64,000 bases of DNA from Prosopocoilus inquinatus (Eukaryota; Arthropoda; Insecta; Coleoptera; Lucanidae), in the NCBI GenBank assembly GCA_036172665.1, contig CM069870.1, positions 42,738,001 through 42,802,000 on the forward strand, in the 5' to 3' direction. The notes beneath the pieces were generated by a model. It was not told the DNA's origin. It made no database searches and worked only from the letters and a program-made list of their open reading frames with translations. Both the position numbers and the translations under genes were made by a program. Positions 48,402-62,120 of this stretch are shown piece after piece. Each line of letters opens with the position of its first letter. Positions within the stretch are counted from its first letter, which is position 1.

Positions 48402-50785
48402 GAAATAGTTTTAAACGAAACAACACGCATTAGCGTTGTTCCTGTGATGTATCTAATCGATCCTTACTCATCTATCATGTTATTTGGCGTTTCGATGGAA
48501 TCCAGTAACTCTGATGTGAGATACAAAGTTTTTGGACGCAGCAGAAGCTGGAAATAGTTTTGAACGAAACAACACGTATTAGCGTTGTTCCTGTGATGTA
48601 TCTAATCGATCCTTACTCATCTATCATGTTATTTGGCGTTTCGATGGACTCCAGTATCTTTGATGTGATATACGAAGTTCTCGGACGCAGCTGAAGCTAG
48701 AAATAGTTTTAAACGAAACAACACGCATTAGCGTTGTTACTGTGATGTATCTAATCGATCCTTACTTATCTATCATGTTATTTGACGTTTAGATGGACTC
48801 CAGTAAGTCTGATGTGAGATACAAAGTTTTTGGACGCAGCAGGAGCTGGAAATAGTTTTAAACGAAACAACACGTATTAGCGTTGTTCCTGTGCTGTATC
48901 TAATCGATCCTTACTCATATATCATGTTATTTGGCGTTTCGATGGACTCCAGTAGCTCTGATGTGAGATACGACGTTTTCGGACGCAGCAGAAGCTGGAA
49001 ATAGTTTTAAACGAAACAACACGTATTAGCGTTGTTCCTGTGATGTATCTAATCGATCCTTACTCATCTATCATGTTATTTGACGTTTCGATGGACTCCA
49101 GTAACTCTAATGTGAGATACGAAATTTTCGGACGCAGCAGAAGCTGGAAATAGTTTTAAACGATACAACACGCATTAGCGTTGTTCCTGTGATGTATCTA
49201 ATCGATCCTTACTTATCTATCATGTTATTTGATGTTTGGATGGACTCCAGTAACCCTGACGTGTGATACGAAGTTCTCGGACGCAGCAGAAGCTGGAAAT
49301 AGTTTTAAATGAAACAACACGTATTAGCGTTGTTCTTGTGATGTATCTAAACGATCCTTACTTATCTAACATGTTATTTGACGTTTGGATGGACTCCAGT
49401 AAGTCTGATGTGAGATACAAAGTTTTTGGACGCAGCAGGAGCTGGAAATAGTTTTAAACGAAACAACACGTATTAGCGTTGTTCCTGTGCTGTATCTAAT
49501 CGATCCTTACTCATATATCATATTACTTGGCGTTTCGATGGACTCCAGTAACTCTGATGAGAGACACAAAGATTTCGGACGCAGCAGAAGCTGGAAATAG
49601 TTTTGAACGAAACAACACGTATTAGCGTAGTTCCTGTGATGTATCTAATCGATCCTTACTCATCTATCATGTTATTTGACGTTTCGATGGACTCCAGTAA
49701 CTTTGATGTGAGATACGAAGTTCTCGGACGCAGCTGAAGCTGGAAATAGTTTTAAATGAAACAACACGTATTAGCGTTGTTACTGTGATGTATCTAATCG
49801 ATCCTTACTCATCTATCATGTTATTTGACGTTTGGATGGACTCCAGTAACTCTGATGTGAGACACGAAATTTTCGGACGCAGCAGAAGCTGGAAATAGTT
49901 TTAAACGAAACAACACGCATTGGCGTTGTTCCTGTGATGTATCTAATCGATCCTCAATTATCTATCATGTTATTTGACGTTTGGATGGACTCCAGTAACC
50001 CTGACGTGAGATACGAAGTTCTCGGACGCAGCAGAAGCTGGAAATAGTTTTAAACGAAACAACACGCATTAGCGTTGTTCCTGTGATGTATCTAATCGAT
50101 CCTTACTTATCTATCATGTTATTTGACGTTTGGATGGACTCCAGTAACCCTGACGTGAGATACAAAGTTTTTGGACGCAGCAGGAGCTGGAAATAGTTTT
50201 AAACGAAACAACACGTATTAGCGTTGTTGCTGTGCTGTATCTAATCGATCCTTACTCATATATCATGTTATTTGGCGTTTCGATGGACTCCAGTAACTTT
50301 GATGTGAGATACGAAATTCTCGGACGCAGCAGAAGCTGGAAATAGTTTTAAACGAAACAACACGCATTAGCGTTGTTCCTGTGATGTATCTAATCGATCC
50401 TTACTTATCTATCATGTTATTTGACATTTGGATGGACTCCAGTAACCCTGACGTGAGATACGAAGTTCTCGGACGCAGCAGAACCTGGAAATAGTTTTAA
50501 ACGAAGCAACGCGCATTAGTGTTGTTCCTGTGATGTATCTAATCGCTCCTTACTCATCTATCATGTTATTTGGCGTTTCGATATACTCCAGTAACTTAGA
50601 TGTGAGATACGAAGTTCTCGGACGCAGCTGAAGCTAGAAATAGTTTTAAACGAAACAACACGCATTAGCGTTGTTCCTGTGATGTATCTAATCGATCCTT
50701 ACTCATCTATCATGTTATTTGACGTTTCGATGGACTCCAGTAACTCTAATGTGAGAAACGAAATTTTCGGACGCAGCAGAAGCTG

Positions 50786-50831
50786 GAAATAGTTTTAAAC
50801 GAAACAAAGTTTTTGGACGCAGCAGGAGCTG
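50786..50831. repeat. 46-bp remnant monomer (103-bp deletion, copy 2)
   Basis: It has the same junction as 45,229-45,274, 5,557 bp later (5,408 bp plus the one monomer gained near 49.6 kb). Confidence 0.92.
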
Positions 50832-53800
50832 GAAATAGTTTTAAACGAAACAACACGTATTAGCGTTGTTCCTGTGCTGTATCTAATCGATCCTTACTCA
50901 TATATCATGTTATTTGACGTTTCGATGGACTCCAGTAACTTTGATGTGAGATACGAAGTTCTCGGACGCAGCTGAAGCTGGAAATAGTTTTAAAGGAAAC
51001 AACACGTATTAGCGTTGTTCCTGTGATGTATCTAAACGATCCTTACTTATCTAACATGTTATTTGACGTTTGGATGGACTCCAGTAAGTCTGATGTGAGA
51101 TACCAAGTTTTTGGACGCAGCAGGAACTGGAAATAGTTTTAAACGAAACAACACGTATTGGCGTTGTTCCTGTGCTGTATCTAATCGATCCTTACTCATA
51201 TATTATGTTATTTGGCGTTTCGATGGACTCCAGTAACTTTGATGTGAGATACGAAGTTCTCGGACGCAGCTGAAGCTGGAAATAGTTTTAAATGAAACAA
51301 CACGTATTAGCGTTGTTCCTGTTATGTATCTAAACGATCCTTACTTATCTAACATGTTATTTGACGTTTGGATGGACTCCAGTAAGTCTGATGTGAGATA
51401 CAAAGTTTTTGGACGCAGCAGGAGCTGGAAATAGTTTTAAACGAAACAACACGCATTAGCGTTGTTCCTATGATGTATCTAATCGATCCTTACTCATCTA
51501 TCATGTTATTTGACGTTTGGATGGACTCCAGTAACTCTGATGTGAGATACAAAGTTTTTGGACGCAGCAGAAGCTGGAAATAGTTTTGAACGAAACAACA
51601 CGTATTAGCGTTGTTCCTGTGATGTATCTAATCGATCCTTACTTAGCTACTATGTTATTTGACGTTTCGATGGACTCCAGTAACTCTAATGTGAGATACG
51701 AAATTTTCGGACGCAGCAGAAGCTGGAAATAGTTTTAAACGAAACAACACGCATTAGCGTTGTTCCTGTGATGTATCTAATCGATCCTTACTCATCTATC
51801 ATGTTATTTGGCGTTTCGATGGACTCCAGTAACTTTGATGTGAGATCCGAAGTTCTCGGACGCAGCTGAAGCTGGAAATAGTTTTAAATGAAACAACACG
51901 TATTAGCGTTGTTCCTGTGATGTATCTAAACGATCCTTACTTATCTAACATGTTATTTGACGTTTGGATGGACTCCAGTAAGTCTGATGTGAGATACAAA
52001 GTTTTTGGACGCAGCAGGAGCTGGAAATAGTTTTAAATGAAACAACACGTATTAGCGTTGTTCCTGTGCTGTATCTAATCGATCCTTACTCATATATCAT
52101 GTTATTTGGCGTTTCGATGGACTCCAGTAACTTTGATGTGAGATACGAAGTTCTCGGACGCAGCTGAAGCTGGAAATAGTTCTAAATGAAACAACACGTA
52201 TTAGCGTTGTTCCTGTGATGTATCTAATCGATCCTTACTCATCTATCATGTTATTTGGCGTTTCGATGGACTCCAGTAGCTCTGATGTGAGACACGACGT
52301 TTTCTGAGGCAGCAGAAGCTGGAAATAGATTTAAACGAAACAACACGCATTAGCGTTCTTCCTGTGATATATCTAATCGATCCTTACTCATCTATCATGT
52401 TACTTGGCGTTTCGATGGACTCCAGTAACTTTGATGTGAGATACGAAGTTCTCGGACGCAGCTGAAGCTGGAAATAGTTTTAAACGAAACAACACGCATT
52501 AGCGTTGTTCCTGTGATGTATCTAATCGATCCTTAATTATCTATCATGTTATTTGACGTTTGGATGGACTCCAGTAACCCTGACGTGAGATACGAAGTTC
52601 TCGGACGCAGCTGAAGCTGGAAATAGTTTTAAACGAAACAACACGCATTAGCGTTGTTCCTGTGATGTATCTAATCGATCCTTACTTATCTATCATATTA
52701 TTTGACGTTTGGATGGACTCCAGTAACCCTGACTTGAGATACGAAGTTCTCGGACGCAGCAGAAGCTGGAAATAGTTTTAAACGAAACAACACGTATTAG
52801 CGTTGTTCCTGTGATGTATCTAATCGATCCTTACTCATCTATCATGTTATTTGACGTTTGGATGGACTCCAGTAACTCTGATGTGAGATACAAAGTTTTT
52901 GGACGAAGCAGAAGCTGGAAATAGTTTTGAACGAAACAACACGTATTAGCGTTGTTCCTGTGATGTATCTAATCGATCCTTACTCATCTATCATGTTATT
53001 TGACGTTTGGATGGACACCAGTAACTCTGATGTGAGATACAAAGTTTTTGGACGCAGCAGAAGCTGGAAATAGTTTTGAACGAAACAACACGTATTAGCG
53101 TTGTTACTGTGATGTATCTAATCGATCCTTACTTATCTATCATGTTATTTGACGTTTGGATGGACTCCAGTAAGTCTGATGTGAGATACAAAGTTTTTGG
53201 ACGCAGCAGGAGCTGGAAATAGTTTTAAACGGAACAACACGTATTAGCGTTGTTCCTGTGCTGTATCTAATCGATCCTTACTCATATATCATGTTATTTG
53301 GCGTTTCGATGGACTCTAGTAGCTCTGATGTGAGATACGACGTTTTCGGACGCAGCAGAAGCTGGAAATAGTTTTAAACGAAACAACACGTATTAGCGTT
53401 GTTCCTGTGATGTACCTAATCGATCCTTACTCATCTATCATGTTATTTGACGTTTCGATGGACTCCAGTAACTCTAATGTGAGATACGAAATTTTCGGAC
53501 GCAGCAGAACCTGGAAATAGTTTTAAACGAAACAACACGCATTAGCGTTGTTCCTGTGATGTATCTAATCGATCCTTACTCATCTATCATGTTATTTGGC
53601 GTTTCGATGGACTCCAGTAACTTTGATGGGAGATACGAAGTTCTCGGACGCAGCTGAAGCTGGAAATAGTTTTAAATGAAACAACACGTATTAGCGTTGT
53701 TCCTGTGATGTATCTAAACGATCCTTACTTATCTAACATGTTATTTGACGTTTGGATGGACTCCAGTAAGTCTGATGTGAGATACAAAGTTCTTGGACGC

Positions 53801-53960
53801 AGCAGGAACTGGAAATAGTTTTAAACGAAACAACACGTATTAGCGTTGTTCCTGTGCTGTATCTAATCGATCCTTACTCATATATCATGTTATTTGGCGT
53901 TTCGATGGACTCCAGTAACTTTGATGTGAGATACGAAGTTCTCGGACGCAGCTGAAGCTG

Positions 53961-54110
53961 GAAATAGTTTTAAATGAAACAACACGTATTAGCGTTGTTC
54001 CTGTGATGTATCTAAACGATCCTTACTTATCTAACATTGTTATTTGACGTTTGGATGGACTCCAGTAAGTCTGATGTGAGATACCAAGTTTTTGGACGCA
54101 GCAGGAGCTG
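53961..54110. repeat. 150-bp monomer with one inserted T (copy 3)
   Basis: It carries the inserted T and GATACCAAG but the usual CTAAACGATCC. It may show an earlier stage of the lineage at 26.9 kb, lying 27 kb away. Confidence 0.88.
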
Positions 54111-56941
54111 GAAATAGTTTTAAACAAAACAACACGTATTAGCGTTGTTCCTGTGCTGTATCTAATCGATCCTTACTCATATATCATGTTATTTGGCGTT
54201 TCGATGGACTCCAGTAACTTTGATGTTAGATACGAAGTTCTCGGACGCAGCTGAAGCTGGAAATAGTTTTAAACGAAACAACACGCATTAGCGTTGTTCC
54301 TGTGATGTATCTAATCGATCCTTAATTATCTATCATGTTATTTGACGTTTGGATGGACTCCAGTAACCCTGACGTGAGATACGAAGTTCTCGGACGCAGC
54401 AGAAGCTGGAAATAGTTTTAAACGAAACAACACGCATTAGCGTTGTTCCTGTGATGTATCTAATCGATCCTTACTTATCTATCATATTATTTGAAGTTTG
54501 GATGGACTCCAGTAACCCTGACGTGAGATACGAATTTCTCGGACGCAGCAGAAGCTGGAAATAGTTTTAAACGAAACAACACGTATTAGCGTTGTTCCTG
54601 TGATGTATCTAATCGATCCTTACTCATCTATCATGTTATTTGACGTTTGGATGGACTCCAGTAACTCTGATGTGAGATACAAAGTTTTTGGACGCAGCAG
54701 AAGCTGGAAATAGTTTTGAACGAAACAACACGTATTAGCGTTGTTCCTGTGATGTATCTAATCGATCCTTACTCATCTATCATGTTATTTGACGTTTGGA
54801 TGGACTCCAGTAACTCTGATGTGAGATACAAAGTTTTTGGACTCAGCAGAAGCTGGAAATAGTTTTGAACGAAACAACACGTATTAGCGTTGTTACTGTG
54901 ATGTATCTAATCGATCCTTACTTATCTATCATGTTATTTGACGTTTGGATGGACTCCAGTAAGTCTGATGTGAGATACAAAGTTTTTGGACGCAGCAGGA
55001 GCTGGAAATAGTTTTAAACGAAACAACACGTATTAGCGTTGTTCCTGTGCTGTATCTAATCGATCCTTACTCATATATCATGTTATTTGGCGTTTCGATG
55101 GACTCCAGTAACTTTGATGTGAGATACGAAGTTCTCGGACGCAGCTGAAGCTGGAAATAGTTTTAAACGAAACAACACGCATTAGCGTTGCTCCTGTGAT
55201 GTATCTAATCGATCCTTACTCATCTATAATGTTATTTGACGCTTCGATGGACTCCAGTAACTCTAATGTGAGAAACGAAATTTTCGGACGCAGCAGAAGC
55301 TGGAAATAGTTTTAAACGAAACAACACGCATTAGCGTTGTTCCTGTGATGTATTTAATCGATCCTTACTCATCTATCATGTTATTTGGCGTTTCGATGGA
55401 CTCCAGTAACTTTGATGGGAGATACAAAGTTTTTGGACGCAGCAGGAGCTGGAAATAGTTTTAAACGAAACAACACGCATTAGCGTTGTTCCTGTGATGT
55501 ATCTAATCGATCCTTACATAGCTACTATGTTATTTGACGTTTCGATGGACTATAGTAACTCTAATGTGAGATACGAAATTTTCGGACGCAGCAGAAGCTG
55601 GAAATAGTTTTGAACGAAACAACACGTATTAGCGTTGTTCCTGTGATGTATTTAATCGATCCTTACTCATCTATCATGTTATTTGACGTTTGGATGGACT
55701 CCAGTAACTCTGATGTGAGATACAAAGTTTTTGGACGCAGCAGAAGCTGGAAATAGTTTTGAACGAAACAACACGTATTAGCGTTGTTCCTGTGCTCTAT
55801 CTAATCGATCCTTACTCATATATCATGTTATTTGGCGTTTCGATGGACTCCAGTAACTTTGATGTGAGATACGAAGTTCTCGGACGCAGCTGAAGCTGGA
55901 AATAGTTTTAAATGAAACAACACGTATTAGCGTTGTTCCTGTGATGTATATAAACGATCCTTACTTATCTAACATGTTATTTGACGTTTGGATGGACTCC
56001 AGTAAGTCTGATGTGAGATACAAAGTTCTTGGACGCAGCAGGAGCTGGAAATAGTTTTAAACGAAACAACACGTATTAGCGTTGTTCCTGTGCTGTATCT
56101 AATCGATCCTCACTCATATATCATGTTATTTGGCGTTTCGATGGACTCCAGTAACTTTGATGTGAGATACGAAGTTCTCGGACGCAGCTGAAGCTGGAAA
56201 TAGTTTTAAATGAAACAACACGTATTAGCGTTGTTCCTGTGATGTATCTAAACGATCCTTACTTATCTAACATGTTATTTGACGTTTGGATGGACTCCAG
56301 TAAGTCTGATGTGAGATACAAAGTTTTTGGACGCAGCAGGAGCTGGAAATAGTTTTAAACGAAACAACACGCATTAGCGTTGTTCCTGTGATGTATCTAA
56401 TCGATCCTTACATAGCTACTATGTTATTTGACGTTTCGATGGACTATAGTAACTCTAATGTGAGATACGAAATTTTCGGACGCAGCAGAAGCTGGAAATA
56501 GTTTTAAACGAAACAACACGCATTAGCGTTGTTCCTGTGATGTATCTAATCGATCCTTACTCATCTATCATGTTATTTGACGTTTGGATGGACTCCAGTA
56601 ACTCTGATGTGAGATACAAAGTTTTTGGACGCAGCAGAAGCTGGAAATAGTTTTAAATGAAACAACACGCTTTAGCGTTGTTCCTGTGATGTATCTAATA
56701 GATCCTTACTCATCTATCATGTTATTTGGCGTTTCGATGGACTCCAGTAACTTTGATGTGAGATACGAAGTTCTCGGACGCAGCTGAAGCTGGAAATAGT
56801 TTTAAATGAAACAACTCGTATTAGCGTTGTTCCTGTGATGTATCTAAACGATCCTTACTTATCTAACATGTTATTTGACGTTTCGATGGACTATAGTAAC
56901 TCTAATGTGAGATACGAAATTTTCGGACGCAGCAGAAGCTG

Positions 56942-57087
56942 GAAATAGTTTTAAACGAAACAACACGCATTAGCGTTGTTCCTGTGATGTATCTAATCGA
57001 TCCTTACTCATATATCATGTTATTTGGCGTTTCGATGGACTCCAGTAGCTCTGATGTGAGATACGTTTTCGGACGCAGCAGAAGCTG
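56942..57087. repeat. 146-bp monomer with 3-bp loss
   Basis: GATACGTTTTCGG replaces GATACGACGTTTTCGG. It is the only occurrence in the window, although the matching monomer at the left end (near 1,750) is full length, so the loss followed that duplication. Confidence 0.9.
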
Positions 57088-57236
57088 GAAATAGTTTTAA
57101 ACGAAACAACACGCATTAGCGTTGTTCCTGTGATGTATCTAATCGATCCTTACTCATCTATCATGTTATTTGGCGTTTCGATGGACTCCAGTAACATTGA
57201 TGTGAGATAAGAAGTTCTCGGACGCAGCTGAAGCTG

Positions 57237-58560
57237 GAAACAGTTTTAAACGAAACAACACGCATTAGCGTTGTTCCTGTGAAGTATCTAATCGAACCTT
57301 ACTTATCTATCATGTTATTTGACGTTTGGATGGACTCCAGTAACCCTGACGTGAGATACGAAGTTCTCGGACGCAGCAGAACCTGGAAATAGTTTTAAAC
57401 GAAACAACACGCTTTAGCGTTGTTCCTGTGATGTATCTAATCGATCCTTACTCATCTATCATGTTATTTGGCGTTTCGATGGACTCCAGTAACTTTGATG
57501 TGAGATACGAAGTTCTCGGACGCAGCTGAAGCTGGAAATAGTTTTAAATGAAACAACACGTATTAGCGTTGTTCCTGTGATGTATCTAATCGATCCTTAC
57601 TCATCTATCATGTTATTTGACCTTTGGATGGACTCCAGTAACTCTGATGTGAGATACGACGTTTTCGGACGCAGCAGAAGCTGGAAATAGTTTTAAACGA
57701 AACAACACGCATTAGCGTTGTTCCTGTGATGTATCTAATCGATCCTTACTCATCTATCATGTTATTTGGCGTTTCGATGGACTCCAGTAACTTTGATGTG
57801 AGATACGAAGTTCTCGGACGCAGCTGAAGCTGGAAATAGTTTTAAACGAAACAACACGCATTAGCGTTGTTCCTGTGATGTATCTAATCGATCCTTACTT
57901 ATCTATCATGTTATTTGACGTTTGGATGGACTCCAGTAACCCTGACGTGAGATGCGAAGTTCTCGGACGCAGCAGAACCTGGAAATAGTTTTAAACGAAA
58001 CAACACGCTTTAGCGTTGTTCCTGTGATGTATCTAATAGAACCTTACTCATCTATCATGTTATTTGGCGTTTCGATGGACTCCAGTAACTTTGATGTGAG
58101 ATACGAAGTTCTCGGACGCAGCTGAAGCTGGAAATAGTTTTAAATGAAACAACACGTATTAGCGTTGTTACTGTGATGTATCTAATCGATCCTTACTCAT
58201 CTATCATGTTATTTGACGTTTGGATGGACTCCAGTAACTCTGATGTGAGACACGAAATTTTCGGACGCAGCAGAAGCTGGAAATAGTTTTAAACGAAACA
58301 ACACGCATTGGCGTTGTTCCTGTGATGTATCTAATCGATCCTCAATTATCTATCATGTTATTTGACGTTTGGATGGACTCCAGTAACCCTGACGTGAGAT
58401 ACGAAGTTCTCGGACGCAGCAGAAGCTGGAAATAGTTTTAAACGAAACAACACGCATTAGCGTTGTTCCTGTGATGTATCTAATCGATCCTTACTTATCT
58501 ATCATGTTATTTGACGTTTGGATGGACTCCAGTAACCCTGACGTGAGATACGAAGTTCTC
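57237..58560. repeat. Right-hand copy of the left-end block
   Basis: It keeps the monomer order of 1,938-3,260, including CTGTGAAGTATC, GACCTTTGG at 57,619 (2,320 plus 55,299) and GCATTGGCG at the same offset. Differences include GAAACAG for GAAATAG and TCGAACC for TCGATCC in the first unit. Confidence 0.82.
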
Positions 58561-59886
58561 GGACGCAGCAGAAGCTGGAAATAGTTTTAAACGAAACAAC
58601 ACGTATTAGCGTTGTTCCTGTGATGTATCTAATCGATCCTTACTCATCTATCATGTTATTTGACGTTTGGATGGACTCCAGTAACTCTGATGTGAGATAC
58701 AAAGTTTTTGGACGCAGCAGAAGCTGGAAATAGTTTTGAACGAAACAACACGTATTAGCGTTGTTCCTGTGATGTATCTAATCGATCCTTACTCATCTAT
58801 CATGTTATTTGACGTTTGGATGGACTCCAGTAACTCTGATGTGAGATACAAAGTTTTTGGACGCAGCAGAAGCTGGAAATAGTTTTGAACGAAACAACAC
58901 GTATTAGCGTTGTTACTGTGATGTATCTAATCGATCCTTACTTATCTATCATGTTATTTGACGTTTGGATGGACTCCAGTACGTCTGATGTGAGATACAA
59001 AGTTTTTGGACGCAGCAGGAGCTGGAAATAGTTTTAAATGAAACAACACGTATTAGCGTTGTTCCTGTGCTGTATCTAATCGATCCTTACTCATATATCA
59101 TGTTATTTGGCGTTTCGATGGACTCCAGTAGCTCTGATGTGAGATACGACGTTTTCGGACGCAGCAGAAGCTGGAAATAGTTTTAAACGAAACAACACGT
59201 ATTAGCGTTGTTCCTGTGATGTACCTAATCGATCCTTACTCATCTATCATGTTATTTGACGTTTCGATGGACTCCAGTAACTCTAATGTGAGATACGAAA
59301 TTTTCGGACGCAGCGGAAGCTGGAAATAGTTTTAAACGAAACAACACGCATTAGCGTTGTTCCTGTGATGTATCTAATCGATCCTTACTCATCTATCATG
59401 TTATTTGACGTTTCGATGGACTCCAGTAACTCTAATGTGAGAAACGAAATTTTCGGACGCAGCAGAAGCTGGAAATAGTTTTAAACGAAACAACACGCAT
59501 TAGCGTTGTTCCTGTGATGTATCTAATCGATCCTTACTTATCTATCATGTTATTTGACGTTTGGATGGACTCCAGTAACCCTGACGTGAGATACGAAGTT
59601 CTCGGACGCAGCAGAACCTGGAAATAGTTTTAAACGAAACAACACGCATTAGCGTTGTTCCTGTGATGTATCTAATCGATACTTACTCATCTATCATGTT
59701 ATTTGGCGTTTCGATGGACTCCAGTAACTTTGATAGGAGATACTAAGTTCTCGGACGCAGCTGAAGCTGGAAATAGTTTTAAATGAAACAACACGTATTA
59801 GCGTTGTTCCTGTGATGTATCTAAACGATCCTTACTTATCTAACATGTTATTTGACGTTTGGATGGGCTCCAGTAACCCTGACGTG

Positions 59887-61283
59887 AGATACGAAGTTCT
59901 CGGACGCAGCAGAAGCTGGAAATAGTTTTAAACGAAACAACACGTATTAGCGTTGTTCCTGTGATGTATCTAATCGATCCTTACTCATCTATCATGTTAT
60001 TTGTCGTTTGGATGGACTCCAGTAACTCTGATGTGAGATAAAAAGTTTTTGGACGCAGCAGAAGCTGGAAATAGTTTTGAACGAAACAACACGTATTAGC
60101 GTTGTTCCTGTGATGTTTCCAATCGATCCTTACTTAGCTACTATGTTATTTGACGTTTCGATGGACTCCAGTAACTCTAATGTGAGATACGAAATTTTCG
60201 GACGCAGCAGAAGCTGGAAATAGTTTTAAACGAAACAACACGCATTAGCGTTGTTCCTGTGATGTATCTAATCGATCCTTACTCATCTATCATGTTATTT
60301 GGCGTTTCGATGGACTCCAGTAACTTTGATGTGAGATACGAAGTTCTCGGACGCAGCTGAAGCTGGAAATAGTTTTAAGTGAAACAACACGTATTAGCGT
60401 TGTTCCTGTGATGTATCTAAACGATACTTACTTATCTAACATGGTATTTGACGTTTGGATGGACTCCAGTAACTCTAATGTGAGATACGAAATTTTCTGA
60501 CACAGCAGAAGCTGGAAATAGTTTTAAACGAAACAACACGCATTAGCGTTGTTTCTGTGATGTATCTAATCGATCCTTACTTATCTATCATGTTATTTGA
60601 CGTTTGGATGGGCTCCAGTAACCCTGACGTGAGATACGAAGTTCTCGGACGCAGCAGAAGCTGGAAATAGTTTTAAACGAAACAACACGCATTAGCGTTG
60701 TTCCTGTGATGTATCTAATCGATCCTTACTTATCTATCATGTTATTTGACGTTTGGATGGACTCCAGTAACCCTGACGTGAGATACGAATTTCTCGGACG
60801 CACAGAAGCTGGAAATAGTTTTAAACGAAACAACACGTATTAGCGTTGTTCCTGTGATGTATCTAATCGATCCTTACTCATCTATCATGTTATTTGACGT
60901 TTGGATGGACTCCAGTAACTCTGATGTGAGATAAAAAGTTTTTGGACGCAGCAGAAGCTGGAAATAGTTTTGAACGAAACAACACGTATTAGCGTTGTTC
61001 CTGTGATGTATCTAATCGATCGTTACTCATCTATCATGTTATTTGGCGTTTCGATGGACTCCAGTAGCTCTGATGTGAGATACGACGTTTTCGGACGCAG
61101 CAGAAGCTGGAAATAGTTTTAAACGAAACAACACGTATTAGCGTTGTTCCTGTGATGTATCTAATCGATCCATACTCATCTATCATGTTATTTGACGTTT
61201 GGATGGACTCCAGTAACTCTGATGTGAGATACAAAGTTTTTGGACGCAGCAGAAGCTGGAAATAGTTTTGAACGAAACAACAC
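59887..61283. repeat. 15-monomer repeat at the right end, copy 1
   Basis: It matches 62,121-63,518. The offset is 2,234 bp before 60,800 and 2,235 bp (15 monomers) after it, because this copy has a one-base deletion. Shared rare variants are TTTGTCG, GATAAAAAG, TTTTAAGTG, ACATGGTATTTG and GATCCATACTC. Confidence 0.86.
60664..60811. repeat. 148-bp monomer with 1-bp loss
   Basis: GGACGCACAGAAGC replaces GGACGCAGCAGAAGC. It is absent from the matching monomer of the second copy, so it is private to this unit. Confidence 0.88.
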
Positions 61284-62120
61284 GTATTAGCGTTGTTCCT
61301 GTGATGTATCTAATAGATCGTTACTCATCTATCATGTTATTTGGCGTTTCGATGGACTCCAGTAGCTCTGATGTGAGATACGAAGTTTTCGGACGCAGCA
61401 GAAGCTGGAAATAGTTTTAAACGAAACAACACGTATTAGCGTTGTTCCTGTGATGTATCTAATCGATCCTTACTCATCTATCATGTTATTTGACGTATCG
61501 ATGGACTCCAGTAACTCTAATGTGAGATACGAAATTTTCGGACGCAGCAGAAGCTGGAAATAGTTTTAAACGAAACAACACGCATTAGCGTTGTTCCTGT
61601 GATGTATCTAATCGATCCTTAATCATCTATCATGTTATTTGGCGTTTCGATGGACTCCAGTAACATTGATGTGAGATAAGAAGTTCTCGGACGCAGCTGA
61701 AGCTGGAAACAGTTTTAAACGAAACAACACGCATTAGCGTTGTTCCTGTGAAGTATCTAATCGATCCTTACTTATCTATCATGTTATTTGACGTTTGGAT
61801 GGACTCCAGTAACCCTGACGTGAGATACGAAGTTCTCGGACGCAGCAGAACCTGGAAATAGTTTTAAACGAAACAACACGCTTTAGCGTTGTTCCTGTGA
61901 TGTATCTAATCGATCCTTACTCATCTATCATGTTATTTGGCGTTTCGATGGACTCCAGTAACTTTGATGTGAGATACGAAATTTTCGGACGCAGCAGAAC
62001 CTGGAAATAGTTTTAAACGAAACAACACGCAATAGCGTTGTTCCTGTGATGTATCTAATCGATCCTTACTCATCTATCATGTTATTTGGCGTTTCGATGG
62101 ACTAAAGTAACTTTGATGGG
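61284..62120. repeat. Satellite between the two right-end copies
   Basis: These are ordinary monomers. The segment includes AACATTGATG with GATAAGAAG, GAAACAG and CTGTGAAGTATC near 61.66-61.75 kb, repeating the variant set at 57.19-57.28 kb, so it is a further fragment of the left-end block. Confidence 0.82.

Larger units (their letters stand above)
48165..53572. repeat. 5,408-bp tandem duplication, copy 2
   Basis: This abuts copy 1, and about 51 bp of a third start follows (to 53,623) before AACTTTGATGGG replaces AACTTAGATG. Relative to copy 1 it gains one monomer near 49,585-49,735 (with the private GCGTAGTTCC) and lacks one AACCCTGACG monomer near 52.6 kb. In between, the offset is 5,557 bp instead of 5,408. 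Confidence 0.88.
53573..59886. repeat. Mosaic satellite segment with links to 27 kb and to the left end
   Basis: About 53.6-54.1 kb follows the order at 27.7-28.2 kb (AACTTTGATGGG unit, AAGTCTGATG with AAGTTCTTGG, ACTCATATATC unit). The rare GACGCTTCG variant is shared by 27,434 and 55,238. GACTATAG units occur near 55,550, 56,450 and 56,888. From about 56,790 to 59,670 the order matches about 1,490-4,370 at an offset of 55,299 bp (55,302 before a 3-bp deletion). No other sequence type is present. Confidence 0.83.

Noticed and set aside
61034..61234. Reverse-strand 66-codon open frame, repeated at 63,269-63,469
   Set aside because: It is the complement of ordinary monomers within the 15-monomer right-end repeat. 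A 149-bp unit shifts frame at every copy, so such frames are bound to be short and meaningless.
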